DNA from: Frankineae bacterium MT45
GTDB taxonomy: Bacteria > Actinomycetota > Actinomycetes > Mycobacteriales > Jatrophihabitantaceae
Direction of reading: 5' to 3'
Length of the DNA stretch: 64,000 nt
NCBI GenBank assembly: GCA_900100325.1
Contig: LT629697.1
Coordinates: 2,973,423 to 3,037,422 of the forward strand
In this document: piece by piece, positions 18,684-30,994 of the stretch
Layout: each line of letters opens with the position of its first letter
Numbering within the stretch: the first letter of the stretch is position 1
Notes under the pieces: generated by a model
Databases searched by the model: none
What the model was told of the DNA's origin: nothing
Seen by the model: the letters and a program-made list of their open reading frames with translations, nothing else
Program-made: the position numbers and the translations under genes

Positions 18684-20276
18684 ATGAGCACGGCAGTCCT
18701 ACCCCCAGCACAACTCCCCCGGCACCACGCACCACTGGTTGTCGATCGCAGCACACTGCGGGGACGGGCACTCGTGCCGGTGCTGGTCTACGTGGGCCTG
18801 CTCGTCGCCGTCGTCAGCAGCCTCGGCTCGCCGCTGATCCCGACGATCGCCACCGACTACGGCGTATCCCTCGGCGCCGCCCAGTGGTCGCTCACCATCA
18901 CCCTGCTCGTCGGCGCGGTCAGCTCGCCGGTCATCGGGCGTCTGGGCGACGGGCCGCATCGCCGCCAGGTTCTCCTCATCGCACTCGCCACGCTCGTCAC
19001 CGGCAGCGTGCTCGCGGCCTTGCCGGCCCAGGTATTCGTGGTGCTGCTGGCCGGCCGCGGGATGCAGGGCATCGGCCTGGCGCTGCTGCCGCTCGCGATG
19101 AGCGTGGCCCGCGACCACCTGGCCCCGGAGCGGGCCCGCGCGACCCTGGCGACCCTCTCGGTGACGGCGGTCGTCGGCGTCGGTCTCGGGTATCCGATCA
19201 CCGGCCTGATCTCCGAACACCTCAACTTTCACGCTGGATTCTGGATGGCCGCCGGCCTCGGTCTCGTCGCCATGGCGCTCAGCGCGCTCGTAGTCCCCAG
19301 CAGCGCTCATCGCCCGCACCAGCGCTTCGACCTCATCGGCGCCGCCCTCCTCGGCCTCGGCCTGGCCGGACTGCTGGTCGCGATCAGCCAGGGCGGTGAC
19401 TGGGGCTGGACCTCCGCCACCCTGATCGGCACCGCCGTCGCCTCCGTGCTGATCCTCCTGGTCTGGATCTGGCACGAACTGCGCGCTGATGCCGCACTCG
19501 TCGACCTGCGGCAGATGCGGCAACGCACCGTCCTCACCGCCAACACCACCGGCATCCTGGCCGGAGTCGCCATGTACATGCTGATGTCGATGGTGATCCG
19601 CTACGTGGAGACGCCGACCTCGACCGGCTACGGGCTCGACGCCTCAGTCGTCGTGGCGGGCCTCGTCCTCCTTCCGCTTTCGGCCGCCAGCTTCTTCGCC
19701 AGCAAACTCGTGGTCCGCCTATCCGGGCGGGTCACTCCCGAACGCCTGCTGCCGGTCGGCCTGCTGGCCTTCGCCCTGGCGCTGCTGATCTTCGCCACCA
19801 ATCGGAGCCACCTCTGGCAGATCTTCCTGGTGATGGCGATCGGCGGCGTAGGCATCGGCTGCTCCTTCGCTGTGATGCCACGGATGATCGTCACCGCAGT
19901 GCCGGCCGCGCAGACCAGCAGCGCACTGGCGCTCAACCAGGTTCTGCGCACCATCGGCTACTCCATCGGCAGCGCACTGGCGGCGACGATTCTCACGAGC
20001 CACACCGAGATCGGCAATGAATTCCCCGATAATCGTGGGTACACCGTCGGCGCACTGATCGCGATCGTGCTCTGCCTCCTCACCGCCGTCACCAGCCTGC
20101 TCCTCCCGGCCCGGGCTGAGCAGGGTGCGTCCACCAGCAACGCTCAACGAGACGATGACCTCGAACTTGAGATCGAGGAGAGCATCGACGCAGCGATAGC
20201 CGGCGCGTTAGCGTTCGAACCGGAATCATTCGAATCCGACGAGACGACCGACGCCGAGGACCAGCCAGCCCGATGA
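18684..20276 (+). CDS. MFS drug-type transporter, DHA2-like (14 TM)
   Basis: 530 residues with roughly 14 hydrophobic segments from residue 31 on. The loop after TM2 carries a motif A-like VIGRLGDGPHRRQVLL, and motif C-like VVGVGLGYPITGLI lies in TM5. The C-terminal 50 residues are strongly acidic (DDDLELEIEESIDAA...ESFESDETTDAED) and probably cytoplasmic. It is co-transcribed with the TetR gene, whose ATG overlaps its stop (ATGA), and is preceded by a palindromic operator. Export of a toxic compound under TetR control is the usual meaning of such pairs; the substrate is unknown. Confidence 0.88.
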   Translation: MSTAVLPPAQLPRHHAPLVVDRSTLRGRALVPVLVYVGLLVAVVSSLGSPLIPTIATDYGVSLGAAQWSLTITLLVGAVSSPVIGRLGDGPHRRQVLLIALATLVTGSVLAALPAQVFVVLLAGRGMQGIGLALLPLAMSVARDHLAPERARATLATLSVTAVVGVGLGYPITGLISEHLNFHAGFWMAAGLGLVAMALSALVVPSSAHRPHQRFDLIGAALLGLGLAGLLVAISQGGDWGWTSATLIGTAVASVLILLVWIWHELRADAALVDLRQMRQRTVLTANTTGILAGVAMYMLMSMVIRYVETPTSTGYGLDASVVVAGLVLLPLSAASFFASKLVVRLSGRVTPERLLPVGLLAFALALLIFATNRSHLWQIFLVMAIGGVGIGCSFAVMPRMIVTAVPAAQTSSALALNQVLRTIGYSIGSALAATILTSHTEIGNEFPDNRGYTVGALIAIVLCLLTAVTSLLLPARAEQGASTSNAQRDDDLELEIEESIDAAIAGALAFEPESFESDETTDAEDQPAR

Positions 20277-20869
20277 ACGCCAGAGCGAAGGCCACCGCGG
20301 CCGAAGCGCCCACCCCGCGACGCCGGGACGCCGGCGAGAGCAAGCAGCGCCTCCTCGACGCCGCCCGCGCGCTCTTCGCCGAACGGGGCTACGACCGAAC
20401 CACGGTGCGCGAGATCGGACGTAGGGCCGACGTCGACCCAACGATGATCGCCCGGTATTTCGGCGGAAAGTCCGCGCTCTACCTTGAGTCGGTGCGCCCC
20501 GACGGGACACCGGCCCGGGTTGAGCCACTGGATATGACCAGCTCGGCGGAGATGACCCGTCTGGTCGACCGTGTAAGGCAGACGGCGGCCGCCCCGACCA
20601 TGTCGGCGGCTATCCGACCCCATCAGGACGCTGAACTGCAGGAGGCTGCGATGGCCGTGTTGCAGCGCCTGATCGTCGAGCCTTCGACGCGCGCCGCGGC
20701 GTCTGCAGGTCTGGAGTCCGCGCAGCTTCGCGCCGAGATGGCCGCAGCAGCCGCGGCCGGAGTCGTACTCAGCCGCAAGTCCGGTGCCTTCCCCGAACTC
20801 ACCGCCGCTGACTCCGACGTCGTCGGCGAGCTACTGGCGAAGCTCTGCGCGAGTCTGCTGAGCCCCTAG
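20273..20869 (+). CDS. TetR-family transcriptional regulator
   Basis: 198 residues. The N-terminal HTH domain ESKQRLLDAARALFAERGYDRTTVREIGRRADVDPTMIARYFGGKSALYLESV spans about residues 22-74; the rest is a helical ligand and dimer domain (SAAIRPHQDAELQEAAMAVLQ...RAEMAAAAAAGVVLSRK). It overlaps the MFS gene by 4 bases and so is translationally coupled to it. It probably represses the pair through the GTCTACAGCTGTAGAC palindrome at 18639. Its motif differs from the GTTAC palindrome at etfB, ccr and HADH, so it is not an obvious candidate for that regulon. Its stop codon lies inside a 23-base tandem duplication. Confidence 0.92.
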   Translation: MNARAKATAAEAPTPRRRDAGESKQRLLDAARALFAERGYDRTTVREIGRRADVDPTMIARYFGGKSALYLESVRPDGTPARVEPLDMTSSAEMTRLVDRVRQTAAAPTMSAAIRPHQDAELQEAAMAVLQRLIVEPSTRAAASAGLESAQLRAEMAAAAAAGVVLSRKSGAFPELTAADSDVVGELLAKLCASLLSP

Positions 20870-20909
20870 GTCAGGCCGTCACCACGGCCTAGGTCAGGCC
20901 GTCACCACG
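20865..20909. repeat. 23-bp tandem duplication at the tetR/glgP 3' ends
   Basis: CCTAGGTCAGGCCGTCACCACGG at 20865-20887 is repeated directly from 20888, with only the last base differing (A). The first copy supplies the TAG stop of the TetR gene. The second supplies the final codons and the TGA stop of glgP on the other strand. Both genes remain intact, so the duplication separated two convergent genes that would otherwise overlap. Confidence 0.75.
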
Positions 20910-23461
20910 AGTCCCAGTTCGGCCTCGGTGGCCAGCAGCTCGTTCTTGGGGAGCACCCGCACCGTGTAGCCGAAGGATCCGGTCCGCTGCAGGGGAACGT
21001 CACCCTCGAATCGCATCACGCCATCGACGTGATCGCCCACCGTCATCGAGATGACCTCGACATCGACCAGACGATCCTCGGCGTCCACGGTTCCGTAGAC
21101 CGCCTGCACGTCGACGTCCTCGATCGACAGGCCGTTGAGCCGGACCTCGCTGCGCAGCCGCAGCACGCCACCCAGCTGTGGATCACCCTCCACGACCGAC
21201 TCGACGTGCGCGACCGAGACCCCCGGCCACGCGTCCAGAACCTTGGAGCGCCACACGCTGAGCTCCTTCGCCTTCGCGTGCCCATTCGCGGCCAGCACGG
21301 CACCCGAGGCGGCGGCCGGCGCGTAGAGGTCGTTCACGTAGTCGCGCACCATTCGTGTCGCCAGAACCTTCGGCCCGAGCGAGGAGATCGTGTGGCGCAC
21401 CATCTGCACCCAGCGCGATGGAACACCGTTGCTGGCCCGGTCGTAGAAGCGGGTCGAGACCTGCTGCTCGATGAGGTCGTAGAGGGCCAGCGCCTCCACG
21501 TCATCGCGGCGATCGACGTCAGTGACCCCGTCGGCCGACGGGATGGCCCAGCCGTTCTCGCCGTCGAACCACTCATCCCACCAACCGTCGAGGATCGAGA
21601 GGTTGAGGGCCCCGTTCAGCGCCGCCTTCATCCCCGACGTGCCGCAGGCCTCCAGCGGGCGCAGCGGGTTGTTCAACCAGACGTCGACGCCCCAGTAGAG
21701 GTAGCGGGCCATGCCGATGTCGTAGTCAGGCAGGAAGGTGATGCGGTGCCGGACCGCCGGATCGTCGGCGAAGGTCACCATCTGGGCGATCAGCTGCTTG
21801 CCGGTGTCGTCGGCCGGGTGGCTCTTTCCGGCGATGACGATCTGTACCGGCCGCTCCGGGTGCAGCAGCAGCGAGCGCAGCCGCTCAGGGTCGCGCAGCA
21901 TGAGGGTCAGCCGCTTGTACGAGGGGACGCGACGGGCGAAGCCGATCGTCAGCACGTCCGGGTCGAAGGTCGAGGAGGTCCAGCCGAGCTCAGCCTCAGC
22001 CATCCCGCGCTGCAGCGCCGACGCGCGCACCCGCCGACGGATCTCCCCCACGAGCCGCTCGCGGAGATCGCGCCGGATGCCCCACAGCTCCTCGTCGCCG
22101 ACCCGCCCGATGGCACTCCAGGAGGAGCCGTCATCCAGTGCCTCGCTGCCCAGCTCACGCTCGGCGAGCTCCATGATGTCGCGCGACATCCAGGTCGGCG
22201 CGTGCACGCCGTTGGTGATCGAGCGGATCGGCACCTCGGCCTGGTCGAAGCCGGGCCAGAGGTCGGCGAACATTCCGCGGCTCACCTCGCCGTGCAGCAA
22301 TGAGACGCCGTTGGCGCGCTGCCCCAGGCGCAGACCCATGTGGGCCATGTTGAAGATCGCCGGATCCTCCTCCGCGCCGAGGGCGAGGATGCGCTCGATC
22401 GGGACCCCCTCCAAGCCGCTCAGGTGAGCGACGATGCTCTCCCGCGGGAAGCGGTCGATGCCGGCCGGCACCGGAGTATGCGTGGTGAAGACCGTCCCGG
22501 CCCGCACCGCCTGCAGTGCCTCGTCGAAGGAGAGGTTCTCGCTCTGCACGAGCTCACGGATTCGTTCGATGCCGAGGAATCCGGCGTGCCCCTCGTTGGT
22601 GTGGAAGACCTCCGGAGCCGGCGTGCCAGTAGCCGCGCAGTAGGCCCGGATCGCCCGCACCCCGCCGATCCCGAGGAGCAGTTCCTGCTCCAGGCGATGA
22701 TCGACGCCACCGCCGTAGAGGCGGTCGGTGACCTGACGCGCCGCCGGGTCGTTCTCCTCGACGTCACTGTCGAGCATGAGCAGCGGCACCCGGCCGACCT
22801 GGGCCACCCAGATCTGCGCATACAGCTTGCGCCCCTCCGAGAGCGGAACGGTGATCCGGGCCGGGGCGTCACCGTCCAACAGCGGCTTGATCGGCAGTCC
22901 CTGCGGATCAAGCGACGGGTAGCGCTCCAGCTGCCACCCGTCGCGGGAGAGCGACTGGCTGAAATACCCCGAGCGGTAGAGCAGGCCGACGCCGATGATC
23001 GGCACGCCGAGATCGCTCGCAGCCTTCAGGTGGTCGCCGGCGAGAATGCCCAGGCCACCGGAGTACTGCGGCAGCACCTCGGTGATCCCGAACTCGGGCG
23101 AGAAGTAGCCGATCGACGCCGGGAGCGCGCATGGACGTCCCGCACCGCCGACCTCGGCCGCCTGCTCGTTCTGGTACCAGCGAGGCTGAGACAGGTAGTC
23201 GTCAAGGTCGTCGGCCACGTCCTCCAGCCGCCGCAGAAACTTGCGGTCGCGAGCCAGCGCCGCGAGACGGGCCGGGCTCACCTCACCGAGCATGCGGCCC
23301 GGATCGTGGCCACAGCTCGCCCAGAGTTCGGGGTCGACCGACTCCATAAGGTCCAGCGAATCAGGGTGCCAGGACCACCGGAGATTGCTGACGATCGCGG
23401 CGAGTTTCGTCAGCTCAGGGGGGAATGTCGCGCGGACGGTGAGTCGTCTCAATGCCTTCAC
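20894..23461 (-). CDS. glgP: Alpha-glucan (glycogen) phosphorylase
   Basis: GT35 phosphorylase releasing glucose 1-phosphate from alpha-1,4-glucans. 855 residues, the length of the actinobacterial/archaeal type with an N-terminal DUF3417 domain (LTVRATFPPELTKLAAIVSNLRWSWHPDSLDLMESVD). The substrate and cofactor regions are clear: YSGGLGILAGDHLKAASDLGVP, HTNEGHAGFLGIERI, GFARRVPSYKRLTLML, and the PLP lysine in EACGTSGMKAALNGALNLSILDGWWDE. It is divergent from glgE across an 89-base region with a small palindrome, and is encoded close to glgX, whose product removes the branches phosphorylase leaves. Mycobacterial glgP and glgE are also neighbours. Confidence 0.95.
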   Translation of the reverse strand: MKALRRLTVRATFPPELTKLAAIVSNLRWSWHPDSLDLMESVDPELWASCGHDPGRMLGEVSPARLAALARDRKFLRRLEDVADDLDDYLSQPRWYQNEQAAEVGGAGRPCALPASIGYFSPEFGITEVLPQYSGGLGILAGDHLKAASDLGVPIIGVGLLYRSGYFSQSLSRDGWQLERYPSLDPQGLPIKPLLDGDAPARITVPLSEGRKLYAQIWVAQVGRVPLLMLDSDVEENDPAARQVTDRLYGGGVDHRLEQELLLGIGGVRAIRAYCAATGTPAPEVFHTNEGHAGFLGIERIRELVQSENLSFDEALQAVRAGTVFTTHTPVPAGIDRFPRESIVAHLSGLEGVPIERILALGAEEDPAIFNMAHMGLRLGQRANGVSLLHGEVSRGMFADLWPGFDQAEVPIRSITNGVHAPTWMSRDIMELAERELGSEALDDGSSWSAIGRVGDEELWGIRRDLRERLVGEIRRRVRASALQRGMAEAELGWTSSTFDPDVLTIGFARRVPSYKRLTLMLRDPERLRSLLLHPERPVQIVIAGKSHPADDTGKQLIAQMVTFADDPAVRHRITFLPDYDIGMARYLYWGVDVWLNNPLRPLEACGTSGMKAALNGALNLSILDGWWDEWFDGENGWAIPSADGVTDVDRRDDVEALALYDLIEQQVSTRFYDRASNGVPSRWVQMVRHTISSLGPKVLATRMVRDYVNDLYAPAAASGAVLAANGHAKAKELSVWRSKVLDAWPGVSVAHVESVVEGDPQLGGVLRLRSEVRLNGLSIEDVDVQAVYGTVDAEDRLVDVEVISMTVGDHVDGVMRFEGDVPLQRTGSFGYTVRVLPKNELLATEAELGLVVTA

Positions 23462-23504
23462 GGGGGGCAGCCTAGTCCTCCGACACGACGAGCATGCGTC
23501 CGAC

Positions 23505-23518
23505 CGTAAGGGCTTACG
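23505..23518. promoter_or_regulatory. Palindrome in the glgP/glgE divergent promoter region
   Basis: CGTAAGGGCTTACG: perfect 6-base arms around GG, roughly midway between the two start codons. Reading outward, the arms run into TACGCT on the plus strand and TACGGT on the minus strand, which resemble -10 elements for glgE and glgP. A single protein bound here could control both directions. No matching copy was noticed elsewhere in the window. Confidence 0.4.
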
Positions 23519-23550
23519 CTAGGGCCTCGCCGTTGAGTACGGTGGGAACT

Positions 23551-25551
23551 GTGGCTGGACGCATAGGACTCAACTCAGTACGCCCCGTCGTCGCCAACGG
23601 CGAATACCCAGCACGAGCTGTGGTCGGCGAAGAGGTCGAGGTCTCGGCCATCGTGTTCCGGGAAGGGCATGACGCCGTAGCGGCCAATGTGGCGTTGAAG
23701 CCCCCAGGAACCGGCAAGGCCGTCAGCACCCGCCTGCTGCGCACCGCCGAGCCCGGACTGGATCGGTGGGCGGCCACCGTCACCTTCGACGAGCCGGGAC
23801 TCTGGAGCTTCGTGGTGGAGGCCTGGAGCGACCCGCTCACCACCTGGCACCACGCGTTGACGGTGAAGCTGGAGGCCGGGCAGGGGGTCGAGGATCTGGA
23901 GAACGATCTGGCGACTGGTGCGATCCTGCTGGAGCAGGTCGCCCGTAGCCTCCCCAAGCCGCGACGGGCCGGTGTGCTCGCCGCCGCCGAGGCGCTCAAG
24001 GATCAGAAGCTCGATCTGGCCCACCGGGCGGCCCCGGCCCTGGACGCGCAACTGCAACTCCTGCTGCACGCCCACCCGATCCGCGAACTCGTCACCAAGT
24101 CACCCCGGCACACCGTCTGGGTCGACCGCACTCGCGCCCTACACGGAAGCTGGTACGAATTCTTCCCCCGCTCGATCGGCGCCGAGCTCGTCACCGACGA
24201 CGACGGCCAGACAAAGCCCGTAAAACACGGCACATTCGCCACCGCCGCCAAGCATCTCGACTACGTCGCCGGTCTCGGTTTCGATGTGGTCTACCTGCCA
24301 CCGATCCACCCGATCGGCGAGACGAATCGCAAGGGCCCGAACAACACGCTGGTCGCAGCCAGCTGGGACGTCGGCAGCCCCTGGGCCATCGGATCGATCG
24401 ACGGCGGCCATGACGCCATCCATCCGGCCCTCGGCACCATGGCTGACTTCAAGGCGTTCGTGGCCCGCGCCAAGAAACTCAAGCTCGAGGTGGCCCTGGA
24501 CTACGCGCTGCAGTGCGCACCGGACCATCCGTGGGTGAAGTCGCATCCGGAGTGGTTCACCACCAAACCCGATGGCAGCATCGCGTATGCCGAGAATCCC
24601 CCTAAGAAATACCAGGACATCTACCCACTCAACTTCGACAACGACCCGAAGGGCCTCTACGCGGAGTGCCGGCGGGTGCTGCAGGTCTGGATCGACGCCG
24701 GGGTGCGGATCTTCCGCGTCGACAACCCGCACACCAAGCCCATCAACTTCTGGCAGTGGCTCATCAGCACGGTGAAGAAGGACCACCCGGACGTGCTCTT
24801 CCTGGCCGAGGCCTTCACTACACCGGCGATGATGCATGAGCTGGCTCGCGTCGGATTCACCCAGAGCTACACGTACTACACCTGGCGGAACACCAACGAG
24901 GAGCTACGCACCTACGCCGAGGAGCTGGTCGAGGCGGCCGATTACATGCGGCCGAACTTCTTCGTCAACACCCCGGACATCCTGCCTGAGTACCTGCAGC
25001 ACAGCGGGCCCTCCGGCTTCAAGATCCGGGCCATCCTGGCGGCAACACTCTCGCCGACCTGGGGTGTCTACTCTGGCTACGAACTCTTCGAGCGTCTCCC
25101 GGTCCGGGCCGGCTCGGAGGAGTACCTGGACAGCGAGAAGTACCAGCTGCGGCCCCGCGACTTCGCCTCGGCCGAGGCCGACGGACGCTCACTGGCCCCG
25201 CTACTGCGCCAGCTGAACCAGATCCGGAGCGAGCACAAGTCCCTCCACCGGCTGCGGAATCTCAAGTTCCACCCGGTGGAGAACGACGCCATGCTGGCCT
25301 ACAGCAAGACCTCGGGTGATGACACGATCCTGGTCGTCTGCAGCACCGACCCGTACAACGTCCGGGAATCGTGGACGTGGCTGGATATGCCGGCCCTCGG
25401 CTTCGACTGGCACGACCGCTTCGACGCCCACGACCTGCTCACCGGCCGCACCTTCGACTGGGGGCAGAACAACTTCGTCCGCCTCGATCCACACGACCCG
25501 ACCACTGCACCGGCACACATCCTGCACATCCGACCGAAACCGTGGGGCTGA
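23551..25551 (+). CDS. glgE: Alpha-1,4-glucan:maltose-1-phosphate maltosyltransferase GlgE
   Basis: GH13_3 enzyme that extends alpha-1,4-glucan using maltose 1-phosphate. 666 residues from the GTG at 23551, where the family N-terminus (GRIGLNSVRPVVANGEYPARAVVGEEVEVSA) begins, with GGGA upstream; an open frame 19 codons longer lacks homology. Active-site segments: RIFRVDNPHTKPINFWQWL (nucleophile Asp), LFLAEAFTTPAMM (acid/base Glu), YYTWRNTNEEL, and FVNTPDILPEYLQ. First gene of the operon glgE-treS-mak-glgB, the complete GlgE pathway from trehalose to branched glucan. Its stop is only 4 bases from the treS start. Confidence 0.97.
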   Translation: MAGRIGLNSVRPVVANGEYPARAVVGEEVEVSAIVFREGHDAVAANVALKPPGTGKAVSTRLLRTAEPGLDRWAATVTFDEPGLWSFVVEAWSDPLTTWHHALTVKLEAGQGVEDLENDLATGAILLEQVARSLPKPRRAGVLAAAEALKDQKLDLAHRAAPALDAQLQLLLHAHPIRELVTKSPRHTVWVDRTRALHGSWYEFFPRSIGAELVTDDDGQTKPVKHGTFATAAKHLDYVAGLGFDVVYLPPIHPIGETNRKGPNNTLVAASWDVGSPWAIGSIDGGHDAIHPALGTMADFKAFVARAKKLKLEVALDYALQCAPDHPWVKSHPEWFTTKPDGSIAYAENPPKKYQDIYPLNFDNDPKGLYAECRRVLQVWIDAGVRIFRVDNPHTKPINFWQWLISTVKKDHPDVLFLAEAFTTPAMMHELARVGFTQSYTYYTWRNTNEELRTYAEELVEAADYMRPNFFVNTPDILPEYLQHSGPSGFKIRAILAATLSPTWGVYSGYELFERLPVRAGSEEYLDSEKYQLRPRDFASAEADGRSLAPLLRQLNQIRSEHKSLHRLRNLKFHPVENDAMLAYSKTSGDDTILVVCSTDPYNVRESWTWLDMPALGFDWHDRFDAHDLLTGRTFDWGQNNFVRLDPHDPTTAPAHILHIRPKPWG

Positions 25552-25555
25552 TTGC

Positions 25556-27294
<1,739 letters not shown>

Positions 27295-27298
<4 letters not shown>

Positions 27299-28761
27299 TC
27301 GGCAATGAAAGGGAACTCGCGCCACTCCTCGCCGCCTGGGCCCCCGAGCAGCGATGGTTCGCCGGCAAGGGTCGGGAGGCCGAGTTCAGCGTCCAGCACC
27401 TGGCGAATCTCAGCGACGAGCCGGTGCAGGTCGCGATCTACACCCTCACCGCGCAGTACCAGCCCACAACAGATCACGACACCGCGGCCGAGCAACTCGT
27501 CGTCGCCGGAGAAACACTGCTGATCGAGCCGGAGGATGTCGAGGTCTATCAGGTCCCGCTGGCCATCTACACCGAGCCGGCTGGGCATCTCGAGCACGCG
27601 TTGATCGGCGTGCTGACCGGAGATGGCACGGTCACGGCCGGCAGCGGTGGCCGGGCCGGCTGGGTCTACGACGCGCTGCAGGACAAGGACGTCACAGGCC
27701 TCTGGATGGAGGGCATCCGGGATTCGCGAGTGAGCGGGCCGCTGCGCTTCGAGCGCTTCACCGAAGACGACCTACCAATGGAGGAGCCAAGCCTGGCCCT
27801 CACCGGCGAGCAGTCGAACACCTCGCTCGTCTATGGCGGTTCGGCCATCCTCAAGGTCTTCCGGAGGCTGGAACCCGGTATAAATCCGGATATCGAGGTG
27901 CACCGCTCCCTCACCGAGCTCGGAGCCCACAACATCGCTCCGCTCTTCGGCAGCATGTCGGCCCAGATCGGCGACGGCGAGGTGAGCCTGGCCATGCTGC
28001 AGGAGTTCATGCGCACGGCGAGCGACGGCTGGGAACTGGCCAAGACGAGCGTGCGTGATCTGATGGCCGAGGCCGACCTGCATGCGTCGGAGGCCGGCGG
28101 GGATTTTGCCGGCGAGGCCGAGCGTCTGGGTGCCGCCACCGCCGCCGTGCACTCCGACCTCGCCGACGCCTTCGGCACCGCGATGATGTCGTCTGATGAC
28201 GTGCGCGGGCTGGCAACCTCGATGCACCGCCGACTCGACGCCGCGCTGCGCATCGTGCCGCAGTTGGGTGAGGTTGAGACGGGCCTCCGCGCGACCTTCG
28301 ACGCGTTCCGCGCCGAAGCCGACGGGTTGACGGTGAGCACCCAGCGCATCCACGGTGACCTTCACCTGGGCCAGGCGCTGCGCACTGCGCAGCGTTGGAT
28401 TCTCCTGGATTTCGAAGGGGAACCAGCCGCGTCGCTGCCGGCTCGGCGGGCCTTCGACTCGCCGCTGCGGGACCTGGCCGGAATGATGCGCTCCTTCGAT
28501 TACGCCGCCCGCTATCAGCTCGTCGACGCCGGTCAGGTGGCCCAGTTGGAGTACCGCGCCGTCGAGTGGGCCGAGCGCAACCGCAGCGCCTTCTGCGACG
28601 GCTACGCCGAGGCGTCCGGGCACGACCCGCGCGACCAGGAGGCGTTGATGCGGGGCTACGAGGCCGACAAGGCCGTCTACGAGGCGGTCTACGAGACGCG
28701 CAATCGACCCTCCTGGCTCGTGGTACCGCTCGCCTCGCTGGCCCGGCTGGTGGCCGCATGA
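27295..28761 (+). CDS. mak: Maltokinase (Pep2/Mak)
   Basis: Phosphorylates maltose to maltose 1-phosphate, the GlgE donor. 488 residues from the GTG overlapping the treS stop, with GGAGG upstream. N-terminal cap domain with [14 protein letters not shown]; kinase-like (APH fold) domain with [38 protein letters not shown] (nucleotide lysine). The catalytic segment [28 protein letters not shown] holds the catalytic Asp and the metal-binding Asp. GGVDAG-like helices follow at the C-terminus. Operon position between treS and glgB agrees fully with the pathway. Confidence 0.95.
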
Positions 28762-28777
28762 GCGAGGATCGGATGCT

Positions 28778-30994
28778 GTGACCATGGCAAACAAGGAGAT
28801 CACCGTGCAGGCTGAGTTCGACGTCGATGCTGACGTGCTGGAGCGACTGGTCGCGGGCACCCTCAGCGACCCGCACAGCATCCTCGGCTCGCACCCCACC
28901 GAGAATTCGGCGACGGTGATCCGCACGCTGCGCCCGCATGCGACGTCGGTGACCGTCATCGCCGCCGGTACTCGCACGCCCCTACAGCGCATCCACGACG
29001 CCGGTGTCTTCGCCGGCCTGCTGGCCACGCCCCCGGTCGACTACCGGCTGGAGGTGAGCTACGGCGACCAGGTGAACGTCGTCGACGACCCATATCGCTG
29101 GCTGCCGACGCTGGGCGAGGTCGACCTGCACCTCATCGCCGAGGGGCGCCACGAGAACCTCTGGCAGGTCCTCGGCGCGCACGTGCGCAGCTACGACACA
29201 CCGGGCGGCGAGGTGTCGGGCACCTCATTCGCGGTCTGGGCGCCGAGCGCACAGGGCGTCCGGGTCACCGGCGACTTCGACTACTGGACCGGTCGCGCCT
29301 ATCCGATGCGGGCGATGGGCTCCACCGGCGTCTGGGAGATCTTCCTCCCCGGCGTCGGCGACGGCACCCGGTACAAGTTCGAGATTCTCGGGGCGGACGG
29401 GGTCTGGCGGGCCAAGGCCGACCCGATGGCCTTCGCCGCTCAGGTGCCACCCGAGACCGCGTCAGTCGTCTTCACCTCCAACTACGAGTGGAGCGACGAC
29501 GCCTGGCTGCAGCGGCGCGCGGCCACCGCCTGGCACGCAGCCCCGATGTCGATCTACGAGGTGCACCTCGGTTCCTGGCGCAAGGGGCTCTCTTACCAGC
29601 AACTGGCCAACGAGCTCGTCGGCTACCTCGTCGAGAACAGCTTCACCCACGTCGAATTCCTGCCGGTGGCCGAGCATCCCTTCGGGGGCTCGTGGGGCTA
29701 TCAGGTGAGCTCGTACTACGCACCGACCTCGCGCTTCGGCTCGCCCGACGATTTCCGCCACCTGGTCGACCGGCTGCACCAGGCCGGCATCGGCGTGATC
29801 GTCGACTGGGTCCCCGGCCATTTCCCCAAGGACGAGTTCGCACTCGCCCGCTTCGACGGAACTCCCCTGTACGAGCACGGGGATCCTCGCCGCGGCGAGC
29901 AGTTGGACTGGGGAACCTACGTCTTCAACTTCGGGCGCCACGAGGTGCGGAATTTCCTCGTCGCGAATGCACTCTTCTGGCTCGAGGAGTTCCACATCGA
30001 TGGGCTGCGGGTAGATGCGGTGGCCTCGATGCTGTACCTCGACTACTCCCGCAAGGAGGGCGAGTGGCTGCCGAACATCTACGGCGGCCGCGAGAACCTG
30101 GAGGCGGTGTCGTTTCTGCAGGAGGTGAATGGCACGGTCTACAAGCGGGTTCCCGGAGTGGTGATGATCGCCGAGGAGTCGACCTCCTGGCCCGGTGTCA
30201 CCCGGCCAACCCATCTGGGTGGTCTCGGCTTCGGGTTCAAGTGGGACATGGGCTGGATGAACGACACCCTGCGCTACATCGAGCACGATCCGGTGCATCG
30301 TCAGTGGCACCACAACGAGATCACCTTCTCGATGGCGTACGCCTACTCGGAGAACTTCGTGCTTCCGCTGTCCCACGACGAAGTCGTGCACGGGAAGTCC
30401 TCGCTGGTGAACAAGATCCCGGGTGACCGCTGGCAGCAGATGGCGACGCTGCGCGCTCTCTACGCCTACATGTGGGCCCATCCCGGCAAGCAGCTGCTCT
30501 TCATGGGTCAGGAGCTGGCCCAGGGCTCGGAGTGGTCCGAGGAGCGCTCGCTGGACTGGTGGCTGCTCGACGGTCCCGATCACCGCGGCGTCTCCCGCCT
30601 CGTCCGTGACCTCAACCGGGCCTACGTCGACACCGCGGCGCTCTGGGAGCAGGACACCGAGCACGCCGGGTTCCACTGGATCGATGCCAATGATGCAAAG
30701 GGAAATGTCTACTCGTTCCTGCGCTTCGCCCGGGATGGTTCGGCGCTGGCCTGCGTGGTGAACTTCTCGGCCATGCCGCACGAGAACTATCGGCTCGGGT
30801 TGCCCACGACCGGAACCTGGGAGGAGATCATCAACACCGACGCCGAGCAGTACTTCGGCTCCGGCGTCGGGAACTTCGGCAGCGTCCGCGCGTCGAGCGA
30901 CCCGTGGCATGGTCAGCCGGCCTCGGCGACGTTACGTGTCCCGCCGCTGGGTGCGGTGTGGCTGCGTCAGAACGCAGCCGATCGTCCCCACTGA
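28778..30994 (+). CDS. glgB: 1,4-alpha-glucan branching enzyme GlgB
   Basis: GH13_9 enzyme that introduces alpha-1,6 branches into the glucan made by GlgE. 738 residues in the long form: an N1 domain ([17 protein letters not shown]), a CBM48 domain ([33 protein letters not shown]), then the barrel. Motifs are [62 protein letters not shown] (nucleophile Asp), [13 protein letters not shown] (acid Glu) and [15 protein letters not shown]. The start may be GTG 28778 or ATG 28784; GAGGA lies upstream. Sixteen bases after the mak stop, so it closes the glgE-treS-mak-glgB operon. Confidence 0.97.
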   Translation: MTMANKEITVQAEFDVDADVLERLVAGTLSDPHSILGSHPTENSATVIRTLRPHATSVTVIAAGTRTPLQRIHDAGVFAGLLATPPVDYRLEVSYGDQVNVVDDPYRWLPTLGEVDLHLIAEGRHENLWQVLGAHVRSYDTPGGEVSGTSFAVWAPSAQGVRVTGDFDYWTGRAYPMRAMGSTGVWEIFLPGVGDGTRYKFEILGADGVWRAKADPMAFAAQVPPETASVVFTSNYEWSDDAWLQRRAATAWHAAPMSIYEVHLGSWRKGLSYQQLANELVGYLVENSFTHVEFLPVAEHPFGGSWGYQVSSYYAPTSRFGSPDDFRHLVDRLHQAGIGVIVDWVPGHFPKDEFALARFDGTPLYEHGDPRRGEQLDWGTYVFNFGRHEVRNFLVANALFWLEEFHIDGLRVDAVASMLYLDYSRKEGEWLPNIYGGRENLEAVSFLQEVNGTVYKRVPGVVMIAEESTSWPGVTRPTHLGGLGFGFKWDMGWMNDTLRYIEHDPVHRQWHHNEITFSMAYAYSENFVLPLSHDEVVHGKSSLVNKIPGDRWQQMATLRALYAYMWAHPGKQLLFMGQELAQGSEWSEERSLDWWLLDGPDHRGVSRLVRDLNRAYVDTAALWEQDTEHAGFHWIDANDAKGNVYSFLRFARDGSALACVVNFSAMPHENYRLGLPTTGTWEEIINTDAEQYFGSGVGNFGSVRASSDPWHGQPASATLRVPPLGAVWLRQNAADRPH

